The notes: generated by a model not told the origin, from the sequence alone. A stretch of DNA of 64,000 nt from Lachnospiraceae bacterium UBA3632 (GCA_002373975.1 DFKZ01000114.1:1-64000); one strand, 5' to 3'; shown: positions 50,710 through 59,619, counted from the stretch's first letter. A program made the numbers and translations.

Positions 50710-51986
50710 TGAAAGTATTGATTGTTGGCAGCGGCGGAAGAGAGCATGCTATCGCTACGAGCGTGGCAAAGAGCCCTCGTGCGGATAAGATCTACTGTGC
50801 ACCGGGAAATGCGGGAATAGCGCAGATCGCAGAGTGTGTTCCCATAGGAGCGATGGAGTTTGACAAGATCGTCGCTTTCTCGAAAGAAAAGGCTATCGAC
50901 CTTGTTATCGTAGGAATGGATGATCCCCTTGTGGGCGGGCTTGTTGATGAGCTGGAAGCTGCGGGGATCCGTGCATTCGGACCGAAGAAGAATGCGGCTA
51001 TCCTTGAGGGAAGCAAGGCTTTCTCAAAGGATCTTATGAAAAAGTATAATATTCCCACCGCTGCTTACGAGAACTTTGATGATGCGGATAAGGCCGTCGA
51101 GTATCTCAGGACAAAAGCGGAGTTCCCCATAGTGCTCAAGGCTGACGGCCTTGCGCTGGGAAAGGGAGTGCTTATCTGTCAGAATCTCGAAGAGGCGCTT
51201 GACGGCGTGAAGGAGATCATGCAGGACAAGAAGTTCGGCACAGCAGGAAACCGCATGGTCATCGAAGAGTTCATGACGGGGCGTGAGGTCAGTGTGTTAT
51301 CGTTTGTGGACGGGAACATTGTGAAGATCATGTCCTCCGCGCAGGACCACAAGAGGGCAAAAGACGGTGATCAGGGTCTTAATACCGGAGGAATGGGTAA
51401 TTTTTCTCCCAGCCCTTTCTACACAAAGGAAGTGGATGATTTCTGTCAAAAGAATATCTTCCAGCCCACGGTGGATGCCATGAAAGCGGAAGGGCGGCCT
51501 TTCAAGGGCGTTATCTTCTTCGGACTCATGCTTACACCGAAGGGACCTAAGGTACTTGAGTACAATGCCAGATTTGGCGATCCCGAGGCACAGGTGGTTC
51601 TTCCGAGGCTTAAAAATGACATACTTGATGTGATGGATGCCTGCATTGACGGAACGCTCGATAAGCTTGACCTCAGATTTGAGGATAATGCGGCGGTATG
51701 CGTGGTGCTTGCAAGCGACGGATATCCCGTCAAATACGAAAAGGGATTCCCTATCAAAGGACTTGAGGCGTTTGACGGCAAAGATGACTACTTCTGTTTC
51801 CACGCCGGAACAAAATTTGATGACAGCGGCCGCATAGTCACAAACGGCGGAAGAGTGCTTGGAATAACAGCCACCGGTAAGGACCTCAAAGAGGCGAGGG
51901 CAAAGGCCTACGAGGCAACCGAGTGGGTGGATTTCGACAATAAATATATGCGCCATGATATAGGCAAAGCCATAGACGAGGCATAA
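50709..51986 (+). CDS. purD: phosphoribosylamine-glycine ligase
   Basis: 425-residue ATP-grasp enzyme joining phosphoribosylamine and glycine. GSGGREHAIA starts the N-terminal domain; VLKADGLALGKGVLICQ and LEYNARFGDPEAQVV belong to the ATP-grasp core. The ATG overlaps the purN stop (TAATG). Last gene of the operon, ending 3 bases before the terminator. Confidence 0.97.
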   Translation: MKVLIVGSGGREHAIATSVAKSPRADKIYCAPGNAGIAQIAECVPIGAMEFDKIVAFSKEKAIDLVIVGMDDPLVGGLVDELEAAGIRAFGPKKNAAILEGSKAFSKDLMKKYNIPTAAYENFDDADKAVEYLRTKAEFPIVLKADGLALGKGVLICQNLEEALDGVKEIMQDKKFGTAGNRMVIEEFMTGREVSVLSFVDGNIVKIMSSAQDHKRAKDGDQGLNTGGMGNFSPSPFYTKEVDDFCQKNIFQPTVDAMKAEGRPFKGVIFFGLMLTPKGPKVLEYNARFGDPEAQVVLPRLKNDILDVMDACIDGTLDKLDLRFEDNAAVCVVLASDGYPVKYEKGFPIKGLEAFDGKDDYFCFHAGTKFDDSGRIVTNGGRVLGITATGKDLKEARAKAYEATEWVDFDNKYMRHDIGKAIDEA

Positions 51987-51989
51987 TAG

Positions 51990-52035
51990 ATATCCGGTAA
52001 ACAAACCATTTGCTTTTGTTTACCGGATATTTTTT
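51990..52035 (+). terminator. Rho-independent terminator of the pur operon
   Basis: ATATCCGGTAAACAAA and TTTGTTTACCGGATAT form a 16-bp perfect stem with a 9-base loop, followed by T5. Confidence 0.95.
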
Positions 52036-52094
52036 AAGATTTCTTAAGCAAAAATACGCAAAAAAAGCTGGATAATCATTATATAGTGTGATAT

Positions 52095-52113
52095 TATAGA
52101 TACGGTATCTATA
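52095..52113. promoter_or_regulatory. 19-bp operator-like palindrome
   Basis: TATAGATACGGTATCTATA, perfect with one central base. It overlaps a TATTAT-like -10 region (52092-52097), so a bound protein would block transcription of the SH3 gene. Confidence 0.5.
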
Positions 52114-52126
52114 TCGTGTGGTTTTG

Positions 52127-52145
52127 GGCGTTCCCGGGGAACGCC
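52127..52145. promoter_or_regulatory. 19-bp GC-rich palindrome in the leader of the SH3 gene
   Basis: GGCGTTCCCGGGGAACGCC, perfect with one central base, 44 bases before the ATG. It has no following T-tract; it could be an operator or an RNA hairpin. Confidence 0.45.
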
Positions 52146-52188
52146 GAAATGTATAATTCAGTTGGAAGAGAAATGCGAGGATTTAAAA

Positions 52189-53670
52189 ATGAGATTAACT
52201 GAACTTTTCCCTCGAAAGAAATGGCTTGTTAGTGCAGTTGCAACTGTGGCTGCGGTGCTTGTCGGGGTGTTTATGATAAAGATAACGAGCCTGGCAGCAA
52301 GTACGGGAAAGATCACCGGCAACGGTGTCAATGTACGTGCGGAAGCGAGCACGAGCAGTGAAGCAGTGGGAACTCTTCAGAAGAATGATACCATCACCAT
52401 CAACGGCCAGGTGACGGGTGCCGATGGAAAGATATGGTATCAGATCTCCTTAAACGGAGGGATCGGATATGTTCGCTCCGATCTGGCTACGGTTACCGAC
52501 GGATCGACTCCGGATACCATAGGAGCAGACGGAACCGTCACCGAGGGCGGCGATCCTTCCATAGAGATGTGCAACCCGATCGACGGAACCGTTACCAGTG
52601 ACCAGGCATGCAGAGTTCGTCAGGATGCTTCTACCGCATCCACGATCCTCGGCTCGGCACCCAGCGGAACGGTTGTTACCATAAAAGGTTCAAAGGTGGG
52701 CGCTTCCGACAGCATGACATGGTATTATGTGGATGTTCCACAGGATGACGGAACCACCATTACCGGTTTTATCCGTTCCACATTTATAACACCTTCGGGA
52801 GACCTTACTCCCCTTACACCCGAGGTTCCCGAAACACCGGCAGAGCCCGAGCCCACAGAGCCCGAACCCGAACCGGAACCTGTAGTTCAGAAAGATTATG
52901 ACACTCAGCTTCAGGGCGAGGACTGGTACCTGCTCGATTATAAGGCAAATGACGGTGCCGGACTTCAGTATAAGATCACAGAGCTGTTTGATAAGACAAA
53001 AGAAGTAACCGCTCTTAAGAGCAAGAATAAAAAGCTTGTTATCGGTTTAGTAATTGCAATAATCCTTGCAGTAGCAGGACTCGGAGCAGCAGCATTCTTC
53101 TTCCTCAAGCTCCGCGATGCAAAGGACAAGGCAGCATTTGCCGATGCAGAGAAGGAGCGCCGTGCGAGAATAGCAGGAAGCAGACCCGCACAGGGTGGTG
53201 CAAGACCCGCTCCCGGACAGGGAACAGCAAGACCTGTTCAGGGACAGCCCGGACAGCGCCCCGCAGGCCCTAACGGAAGGCCTCCTCAGGGTGGTCAGCG
53301 TCCGATGCCGGGTCCCAACGGAGCAAGACCTGCTCAGGGTGGACAGCGCCCGATGCCGGGTCCCAATGGAGCAAGACCTGCTCAGGGCGGACAGCGCCCC
53401 ACAGGCCAAGGTGGAGCAAGACCTGTTCAAGGACAGCCCGGACAGCGCCCTGCAGGCCCTAACGGAGCAAGACCTGTTCAGGGACAAGGCGGACAGCGCC
53501 CCGCAGGCCCTAACGGAGCAAGACCTGCTCAGCCGGGACCGAACGGCCGTCCCGCTCCCAGACCGGTACAGAACGGCGGATCAAATCCCCGTGGTTCAAA
53601 GCCTGTCTCGGATGATACAGATGAATTTGAGTTCGGCTTCCTTAACTGGGAAAGCAAGGACAAAGAATAA
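52189..53670 (+). CDS. bacterial SH3-domain membrane protein with Pro/Gln/Gly/Arg repeat tail
   Basis: 493 residues. A signal-anchor helix (about 12-36) is followed by two extracellular SH3b domains (about 40-95, GNGVNVRAEAST; about 135-205, CRVRQDASTAST) likely to bind peptidoglycan, then a Pro/Glu-rich stretch, a second helix (about 283-308) and a C-terminal tail (309-493) of 16-17-residue repeats of the GARPAQGGQRPMPGPN type, ending in an acidic tip. If both helices span, the repeat tail is cytoplasmic. An in-frame TTG at 52162 is rejected for the ATG with GCGAGGAT upstream. Confidence 0.78.
   Translation: MRLTELFPRKKWLVSAVATVAAVLVGVFMIKITSLAASTGKITGNGVNVRAEASTSSEAVGTLQKNDTITINGQVTGADGKIWYQISLNGGIGYVRSDLATVTDGSTPDTIGADGTVTEGGDPSIEMCNPIDGTVTSDQACRVRQDASTASTILGSAPSGTVVTIKGSKVGASDSMTWYYVDVPQDDGTTITGFIRSTFITPSGDLTPLTPEVPETPAEPEPTEPEPEPEPVVQKDYDTQLQGEDWYLLDYKANDGAGLQYKITELFDKTKEVTALKSKNKKLVIGLVIAIILAVAGLGAAAFFFLKLRDAKDKAAFADAEKERRARIAGSRPAQGGARPAPGQGTARPVQGQPGQRPAGPNGRPPQGGQRPMPGPNGARPAQGGQRPMPGPNGARPAQGGQRPTGQGGARPVQGQPGQRPAGPNGARPVQGQGGQRPAGPNGARPAQPGPNGRPAPRPVQNGGSNPRGSKPVSDDTDEFEFGFLNWESKDKE
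53281..53545 (+). repeat. 48-51-bp in-frame tandem repeats
   Basis: Units beginning CCTCCTCAGGG at 53281 and CCTGCTCAGGG at 53329 and 53377 are exactly 48 bases apart, followed by variant units of about 51 bases. The units stay in frame and encode the repeat tail of the SH3 protein. Confidence 0.85.
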
Positions 53671-53676
53671 TCCTGA

Positions 53677-53720
53677 TTTACTATATTTCTCCCCTCTGTT
53701 ATAATCAGCAGAGGGGAGTT
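53677..53720 (+). promoter_or_regulatory. terminator with a promoter -10 box inside its loop
   Basis: The 10-bp stem CTCCCCTCTG/CAGAGGGGAG (53689-53698 with 53709-53718) follows the SH3 gene. Its loop contains TATAAT (53700-53705), which with TTTACT (53677-53682) and a 17-base spacer forms a sigma-A promoter for the GntR gene. Confidence 0.6.
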
Positions 53721-53763
53721 CATTTAATAACCTATTTGCTTTTATATCGCAGGCAGGGAAAAT

Positions 53764-54138
53764 ATGTTCATTGAGATAGATTTTAACAGTGATGAAGCCC
53801 TTTACCTCCAGCTCAGAAACCAGATAATACTCGGTATCGCTTTGGACGAATATCATGAAGGAGATGCGCTTCCGAGCGTGAGACAGCTGGCTGATGATAT
53901 AGGGATAAATATGCACACTGTCAATAAGGCTTATTCGGTGCTCAGACAGGACGGATATGTTAAGGTTGACAGAAGGCGCGGAGCATTTATAGCGGTCGAT
54001 TCCGTAAAGGAAGAGCACCTCAGGGGAATGAGGGAAAGAATGAAGGCCGTAGTTGCGGAAGCAGTTTGCAGAAATGTCTCAAAACGTGAGCTCCATGCGC
54101 TGATAGACGGTATTTACGAGGAATATGGGCTTGAGTAG
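53764..54138 (+). CDS. GntR-family transcriptional regulator (YtrA type)
   Basis: 124-residue DNA-binding protein. The winged helix-turn-helix is seen as LYLQLRNQIILGIALDEY and GDALPSVRQLADDIGINMHT (about 15-80), with a short C-terminal helix as in YtrA-type members, which lack a ligand-binding domain. YtrA-like regulators usually sit next to ABC transporter genes; none is here. The clpC gene begins 116 bases downstream, after a group of repeated sites. Confidence 0.9.
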   Translation: MFIEIDFNSDEALYLQLRNQIILGIALDEYHEGDALPSVRQLADDIGINMHTVNKAYSVLRQDGYVKVDRRRGAFIAVDSVKEEHLRGMRERMKAVVAEAVCRNVSKRELHALIDGIYEEYGLE

Positions 54139-54145
54139 AGTCCGG

Positions 54146-54234
54146 ATTATGTTAATTAAGAAAATAATTATGTAAATGACCGCTTTGAATTATGTAAACC
54201 AGAATTACCGATCACACGGTCAAAATTATGTAAA
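54146..54234 (+). promoter_or_regulatory. repeated ATTATGTAAA sites upstream of clpC
   Basis: AATTATGTAAA occurs at 54166-54176, 54188-54198 and 54224-54234, with a near copy ATTATGTTAA at 54146-54155. Successive copies are 21, 22 and 36 bases apart, all on the same strand, the last about 20 bases before the TTG start of clpC. No CtsR tandem heptad is found. Confidence 0.55.
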
Positions 54235-54254
54235 CTATTCGGAGGAATTTCAAC

Positions 54255-56693
54255 TTGCAGGGAAAATACACACAGAAAGCTCAACATGCACTCAAGGAAG
54301 CTGCGAAATGTGCCAGAGCTTATCATCAGGGATATATCGGCTCGGAACATCTGCTGGCAGGTCTCGTGGCGGATGAAACGAGTGTGGCGGGAAAGGTTCT
54401 CAGGGAAAACGGAGTAGATCCCGCCAAGTACAACGAAATGATAAAGGAGATGATCTCCTTTGATGAGAATGTTGTAATAAGGGAAAGAGGACTCTATTCT
54501 CCCCGGGCGGAGCTTATTTTAGAGGAAGCGGAAAAGACCGCTGAAAGATTCGGACAAAAAGAAGTGGGAACCGAGCACATCCTTCTTGGCATAATAAGAG
54601 AGGGAGAAAATGTTGCTATAAGGCTGCTCATGACGCTGGGAGTAAACATTCAGAAGATCTATTCCGAGGTGCTCTCCGCCATCGGTCAGGATCCCGCGCT
54701 TGTCAAGGAAGATCTCGGTGCCAGGAACGGCAAAGGGAAAGGCTCCATGCTCGCACAGTACAGCAGGGATCTCACCAAGCTGGCAGAGGAAGGTAAGCTC
54801 GATCCCGTGATCGGAAGGACGGATGAGATCCGCCGCATGATCCAGATATTAAGCCGCAGGACCAAGAACAATCCCTGCCTTATAGGAGAGCCCGGGGTCG
54901 GAAAAACAGCTGTTGTTGAGGGACTGGCTCAGAGGATCGTATCCGGGGATGTGCCGGCCACGGTGCGCAATAAGAGGCTCCTTACACTCGACCTTTCGGG
55001 AATGGTTGCCGGAAGTAAATACAGGGGAGAATTCGAAGAGAGGATCAAAAAGGTGATCCGCGAGGTTATAGATGACGGAAACGTTATCCTGTTCCTCGAT
55101 GAGCTGCACACCCTCATAGGAGCCGGAGGAGCAGAGGGAGCAATTGATGCATCAAATATCATGAAGCCATCACTTGCCAGAGGAGAGCTCCAGCTTATCG
55201 GAGCTACGACTATCTCGGAATACAGAAAGTATGTGGAGAAGGATGCTGCGCTTGAGAGAAGATTCCAGCCCGTGACGGTGGAAGAACCCACTCAGGAGGA
55301 ATCCATCAGGATCCTCGAGGGCGTTAAGGAAAAATATGAGGAGCATCACCATGTACGCATAACCCAGGAGGCTGTGGAGGCTGCCGTAAGGCTTTCCGCA
55401 CGTTATATTAACGACCGCAATCTTCCCGATAAGGCGATAGACCTTATAGATGAAGCTGCCGCAAGTGCCAGATTAAAGGGTATGGAAAAGCCGGATAAGC
55501 TCTCGGAACTTGCAGAGCAGATAAGAAAGCTTGACCGCCAGATAGAGCTTTCCATCAGGATGGAAGCTTTCCTGCAGGCTCATGAGCTTAAGGAGAAACA
55601 GGATGTGATCCTTCGGAAATATGAAAGGATGCAGACCAAGCTTCAGGAAAGGTCGGAAGGATATACTTACTCTATAGGTGAGGATGAGATCGCCGCTGTT
55701 GTTGCTATGTGGACTAAGATCCCTGTTACCAAGCTTGCGGAGAAGGAAAGTGAAAGACTGCTCAAGCTTGAAAGCATCCTTCACAAGAGAGTCATAGGCC
55801 AGGAGGAGGCAGTATCATCCATCTCCAAAGCTATGAGAAGAGGCCGCGTGGGGCTTAAGGCACCCGGAAGGCCCATAGGGTCATTTTTGTTCCTCGGCCC
55901 TACAGGTGTGGGAAAGACCGAGCTTTCAAAAGCTCTTGCCGAGGCAATGTTCGGATCGGAAGATGCGATCATAAGAGTTGATATGTCCGAGTATATGGAA
56001 GGTCACTCCGTATCCAAGATGATCGGTTCGCCTCCGGGATACGTGGGATTTGAGGAAGGTGGCCAGCTTACGGATAAGATCCGCAAGAATCCCTATTCAG
56101 TGGTGCTTTTCGACGAGATCGAAAAAGCTCATCCAGATGTGTTCAACGTGCTGCTGCAGGTGCTTGATGAAGGCCATATTACCGATTCAAAGGGACGCAA
56201 GGTATCCTTTAAGAATACTATCCTTATCATGACTTCAAATGCCGGTGCGCAGAGGATCGTTGATCCCAAGAATCTCGGATTTGCCACCGAAAAGAGTGAG
56301 CAGAAGGATTACGAAAAGATGAAATCCGCAGTGATGGAGGAGGTTAAAAAGTCCTTCAAGCCGGAGTTTATCAACCGTATCGACGATATTCTTGTATTCC
56401 ACCAGCTTACGGATGACAATATGAAAGCAATAGCAAATCTGCTTCTCTCCGAGCTCGCCAAGAGGAGCGAGAGCCAGATGGGCATCAAGCTTTCATTTAC
56501 GGCAGCTCTCAAGGAGCATATCGTTAAAAAGTTCGCTGATAAGAAGATGGGTGCGAGACCTTTAAGAAGAGGTATCCAGTCCGAGGTGGAGGATGCCTTC
56601 GCCGAGGAGATCCTATCCAAGAAGATAAAGCCCGGAGACAAAGTTACCGTGGGCGCAAAGGACGGAAAGGTTACTTTTACGGTAAAGGCCTGA
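54255..56693 (+). CDS. clpC: ATP-dependent Clp protease ATP-binding subunit ClpC
   Basis: 812-residue AAA+ unfoldase that feeds proteins to ClpP. Clp_N repeats (about 1-145) are followed by AAA1 with Walker A GEPGVGKT (near 212), a short middle domain (about 405-475), and AAA2 with Walker A GPTGVGKT (near 550) and Walker B VVLFDEIEKAH. The LGF loop in NLGFATEKS is the likely ClpP-contact site. Length and short middle domain fit ClpC rather than ClpB. The TTG start has GGAGGA upstream. The usual ctsR-mcsAB neighbours are missing. Confidence 0.96.
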   Translation: MQGKYTQKAQHALKEAAKCARAYHQGYIGSEHLLAGLVADETSVAGKVLRENGVDPAKYNEMIKEMISFDENVVIRERGLYSPRAELILEEAEKTAERFGQKEVGTEHILLGIIREGENVAIRLLMTLGVNIQKIYSEVLSAIGQDPALVKEDLGARNGKGKGSMLAQYSRDLTKLAEEGKLDPVIGRTDEIRRMIQILSRRTKNNPCLIGEPGVGKTAVVEGLAQRIVSGDVPATVRNKRLLTLDLSGMVAGSKYRGEFEERIKKVIREVIDDGNVILFLDELHTLIGAGGAEGAIDASNIMKPSLARGELQLIGATTISEYRKYVEKDAALERRFQPVTVEEPTQEESIRILEGVKEKYEEHHHVRITQEAVEAAVRLSARYINDRNLPDKAIDLIDEAAASARLKGMEKPDKLSELAEQIRKLDRQIELSIRMEAFLQAHELKEKQDVILRKYERMQTKLQERSEGYTYSIGEDEIAAVVAMWTKIPVTKLAEKESERLLKLESILHKRVIGQEEAVSSISKAMRRGRVGLKAPGRPIGSFLFLGPTGVGKTELSKALAEAMFGSEDAIIRVDMSEYMEGHSVSKMIGSPPGYVGFEEGGQLTDKIRKNPYSVVLFDEIEKAHPDVFNVLLQVLDEGHITDSKGRKVSFKNTILIMTSNAGAQRIVDPKNLGFATEKSEQKDYEKMKSAVMEEVKKSFKPEFINRIDDILVFHQLTDDNMKAIANLLLSELAKRSESQMGIKLSFTAALKEHIVKKFADKKMGARPLRRGIQSEVEDAFAEEILSKKIKPGDKVTVGAKDGKVTFTVKA

Positions 56694-56854
56694 CACCTTT
56701 CGACAAGTGTGAACTTTTCTTAAATATTTGTTAAGCCTATTTACCATGACACATGTTATGAATTAAAATCATAATATGCAGGGAGAATTTCCCTTATGCT
56801 GTTTGCGCGGCAATAGAGCGCGAATCGGTCTATTGTAGAGAAGGAGGATCAGCA

Positions 56855-57268
56855 ATGGCTGTAGTAACGGAGCTTATCCGCAAGGAGTCGGATGGCAGTA
56901 TCAGTTTTGGAAATTATGAGCTCAGTCAGAAATCAAAAGTGGAGGACTTTCCTTTTGAAGGCGACCGTCTTAAGGTTAAGACTTTTAACGAGATCACAAA
57001 GCTGGAAAAGAACGGATCATTCCTTTACGAATCAGTGCCGGGAACGGCGGTAAACAATTTCAAAGAGACTGAAAAAGGCGTGGAATTCACCGTAGAGGCA
57101 AAGGAAGATGTGCAGATCACTCTCGGGCTCGAGGATGATACACTCTATGAGATATTTGTCGGTGGTGAAAACACGGGAGCGGTTCAGACCGGACTCGGCG
57201 GAAAGCTTTCGATCAGTGTTGAGACCGCGAATGCGGATGCAGTGGCAGTCAAAGTAGTAAAAGCATAA
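56855..57268 (+). CDS. conserved hypothetical protein (annotated 'endosialidase' in some Clostridia)
   Basis: 137-residue soluble, beta-rich protein (MAVVTELIRKESDGSISFGN, then KVKTFNEITKLEKNGS and LYESVPGTAV). Similar Lachnospiraceae proteins are, from memory, labelled endosialidase, but no catalytic motif of that activity is visible, so the label should be doubted. AAGGAGG is 8 bases before the ATG. It lies between clpC and radA. Confidence 0.65.
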   Translation: MAVVTELIRKESDGSISFGNYELSQKSKVEDFPFEGDRLKVKTFNEITKLEKNGSFLYESVPGTAVNNFKETEKGVEFTVEAKEDVQITLGLEDDTLYEIFVGGENTGAVQTGLGGKLSISVETANADAVAVKVVKA

Positions 57269-57289
57269 CAGAATAATGAGAAGATCAGC

Positions 57290-57320
57290 GGCGCGGCGTA
57301 TGATGACAATATGCCGCGCC
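57290..57320 (+). other. GC-rich hairpin upstream of radA
   Basis: GGCGCGGCGTAT and ATATGCCGCGCC form a 12-bp stem (one G-T pair) with a 7-base loop, 20 bases before the radA start. It has no proper T-tract; it may be a weak terminator or an mRNA structure. Confidence 0.5.
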
Positions 57321-57340
57321 GAGTTTATCAGGAAGAAAAG

Positions 57341-58711
57341 ATGGCTAAAAAGATGACCAGCGTGTTCTTCTGCCAGAGCTGCGGATACGAGTCCTCCAAA
57401 TGGATGGGACAGTGTCCGGGCTGCAAAGAATGGAACACATTCGTGGAAGAACAGTTCACAAAAGAAGAGATCAGGAAAGGATCCGCATCAAAGGGTGCAA
57501 AGGCCACGGAATCAGAGGTGGTAGCACTTTCCGAGGTGTCGGTTAAGGAGGACGACAAGCTCCTTACCGGGATAGGAGAGCTCGACAGAGTGCTTGGAGG
57601 TGGAATAGTTGCGGGCAGCCTCACTCTGGTGGGAGGCGACCCCGGAATAGGAAAGTCTACGCTGCTTCTGCAGGTGTGCAGAAATCTTTCTTCAAATGAT
57701 GTGAGCGTGCTTTATGTATCGGGAGAGGAATCTAAGATCCAGATAAAGATGCGCGCGGACAGGATCGGACAGTTCACGGACAAGATGGAGCTGCTGTGTG
57801 AGACAGATCTTGGTACGATCTCAGAAATAATCAAAAAAAGAAAGCCGCAGGTTGTTGTTATCGATTCTATTCAGACCATGTACAACGATAATGTTTCATC
57901 TGCGCCCGGCTCCGTAAGCCAGGTGAGAGAGACAACGGGAGTGCTGCTGCAGCTTGCAAAGGGGCTTGGAATATCAATCTTCATCGTGGGTCACGTGACC
58001 AAGGACGGGTCTGTGGCCGGCCCCAGAGTGCTGGAGCATATGGTGGATACGGTTCTCTACTTTGAGGGTGACAGACACGCATCATACAGAGTGTTAAGAG
58101 GTGTAAAGAACCGTTTCGGCTCCACCGATGAGATAGGTGTATTCGAGATGCGGCAGGATGGTCTTGCGGAAGTCATGAATCCATCGGAATTCATGCTTGA
58201 CGGACGCCCCGTGGATGCGTCGGGATCGGTCGTGACATGCTCAATGGAAGGGACCAGACCTCTTCTTCTGGAGATACAGAGCCTTGTCTGTCAGACCAAT
58301 TTCGGGCTCCCCAGAAGACAGGCCACGGGAACGGATTATAACAGAGTAAATCTGTTGATGGCTGTGCTTGAGAAAAGATGCGGTCTCAGATTGGGCGACT
58401 GCGATGCTTATGTTAATATCACAGGCGGTGTGAAGATATCGGAGCCTGCCACGGACCTTGGGATCGTGCTTGCCATTATTTCAAGCTTCAGAAACAAGCC
58501 GCTCGATCCGGGGCTTGTAGCCTTCGGGGAAGTCGGCCTTTCCGGAGAGGTGAGAAGCGTATCCATGGCAAGGCAGCGTGTGGCCGAGGCCGCCAAGCTG
58601 GGCTTTAAGACCTGCATCGTACCCACAGGCTGTGAAGCGGAATGCAAAAAGGTTAAGGGAATAGAAGTAATCGGAGTATCAAATATAAGAGAAGCGCTGG
58701 ATAAGGTTTAA
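57341..58711 (+). CDS. radA: DNA repair protein RadA
   Basis: 456-residue branch-migration ATPase of recombination repair. The N-terminal zinc finger is CQSCGYESSKWMGQCPGC, Walker A is GGDPGIGKSTLLLQ (near residue 93), the RadA motif is VKNRFGSTDEIGVFEM (near residue 255), and the C-terminal Lon-like domain contains DLGIVLAIISSF. The ATG at 57341 has an AGGAAG site; upstream in-frame ATG at 57311 lies within the hairpin and is less likely. Confidence 0.96.
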   Translation: MAKKMTSVFFCQSCGYESSKWMGQCPGCKEWNTFVEEQFTKEEIRKGSASKGAKATESEVVALSEVSVKEDDKLLTGIGELDRVLGGGIVAGSLTLVGGDPGIGKSTLLLQVCRNLSSNDVSVLYVSGEESKIQIKMRADRIGQFTDKMELLCETDLGTISEIIKKRKPQVVVIDSIQTMYNDNVSSAPGSVSQVRETTGVLLQLAKGLGISIFIVGHVTKDGSVAGPRVLEHMVDTVLYFEGDRHASYRVLRGVKNRFGSTDEIGVFEMRQDGLAEVMNPSEFMLDGRPVDASGSVVTCSMEGTRPLLLEIQSLVCQTNFGLPRRQATGTDYNRVNLLMAVLEKRCGLRLGDCDAYVNITGGVKISEPATDLGIVLAIISSFRNKPLDPGLVAFGEVGLSGEVRSVSMARQRVAEAAKLGFKTCIVPTGCEAECKKVKGIEVIGVSNIREALDKV

Positions 58712-58856
58712 TATACACTGAGTGGATAGTTTAGATGATCTTTAGCTTTTGGAGCTTAACCCTGATATAACTCAAACTGTTATACCCAATTATACCCTTG
58801 TGAAAAAACGAAGTTTCATCTGTTGTGTGAATTATCGCAAAAGTAAGGTTATTGTA

Positions 58857-58865
58857 TGCTATAAT
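58857..58865 (+). promoter_or_regulatory. extended -10 promoter of the TetR gene
   Basis: TGCTATAAT (extended -10) with no clear -35. TGTCGC (58871-58876) and GCGACA (58902-58907) form an inverted repeat just downstream that could be the regulator's own operator. Confidence 0.5.
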
Positions 58866-58989
58866 GTTTTTGTCGCGAGTTGTTTTTTTGTATGAATTGA
58901 TGCGACATAAAATATGATGCAAGGACAATCACTCAGACAGATGTAGACAGATATGGACTTTGATGCCATAAGTTGACGAAGAGGTAAAA

Positions 58990-59544
58990 ATGGCTGATTT
59001 TACAAAAAAAGCAATTAAAGAATCATTTATAAAACTGCTGAATGAAAAGCCTATCTCCAAGATAAGTGTCAAGGATATAGTAACTGACTGCAAGGTCAAC
59101 AGAAATACATTTTATTATCATTTTCAGGATATTCCCGCACTTATCGAAGAGATAGTGACAGAGCAGGCCGAGGAACTGATCGAAGCATATCCCGAGATAG
59201 AATCCCTCGAAAAGGGAATAGAAGTCGCGACGGAATTTGCGATCAAGAATAAGATGGTTGTTTTTCATATATATAATTCCGCCAATAGGGACCTATACGA
59301 GCAGTATACGATGAGGTTATGCAAGCACGTAGTGACGAAATATCTCGAGGTTGCATTCAAGGATGTGAAGGTGTCCGATGAGGACAAAGAACTTGCCGTA
59401 AGGCTTATATCCTGCAGCCTTTTCGGGTTTGTATATGATTGGCTCGACTCGGGGATGAGTGAAGACAGACCTGCTGATATCAAGCGCCTGTGCGAGGTCT
59501 GCAGGGGCATTCCCGACATAATAATTGAAAGAAGCAGAAATTAG
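58990..59544 (+). CDS. TetR/AcrR-family regulator
   Basis: 184-residue repressor. The N-terminal helix-turn-helix is ISKISVKDIVTDCKVNRNTF followed by YYHF (about 22-45). The C-terminal part resembles the DhaS/TetR_C_8 type. The MMPL transporter gene starts 168 bases later, behind a terminator, and is the natural target. AGAGGT precedes the ATG. Confidence 0.9.
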   Translation: MADFTKKAIKESFIKLLNEKPISKISVKDIVTDCKVNRNTFYYHFQDIPALIEEIVTEQAEELIEAYPEIESLEKGIEVATEFAIKNKMVVFHIYNSANRDLYEQYTMRLCKHVVTKYLEVAFKDVKVSDEDKELAVRLISCSLFGFVYDWLDSGMSEDRPADIKRLCEVCRGIPDIIIERSRN

Positions 59545-59584
59545 GCAAATAGATGTAAATGCCCAAAAATCAGATTATTTTAAA

Positions 59585-59619
59585 TCGGTGTTCGAATTTC
59601 GGACACCGACTTTTTTTTT
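59585..59619 (+). terminator. Rho-independent terminator
   Basis: TCGGTGTTCG and CGGACACCGA form a 10-bp stem (one wobble) with a 5-base loop, followed by T9. Confidence 0.9.

Noticed and set aside
51297..52004. 235-codon open frame on the minus strand
   Set aside because: It is antisense to purD and crosses its terminator.
53281..53545. Possible CRISPR-like repeat array
   Set aside because: Repeats are 48-51 bases with no spacers and stay in frame within the SH3 protein; no cas genes are present.
54139..54254. CtsR operator before clpC
   Set aside because: Only one GGTCAAA heptad is present at 54218; the tandem heptads needed for CtsR are missing, and no ctsR or mcsA gene is near.
58731..58928. 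65-codon open frame on the minus strand between radA and the TetR gene
   Set aside because: It is AT-rich, has no ribosome-binding site, and overlaps the likely promoter and operator of the TetR gene.
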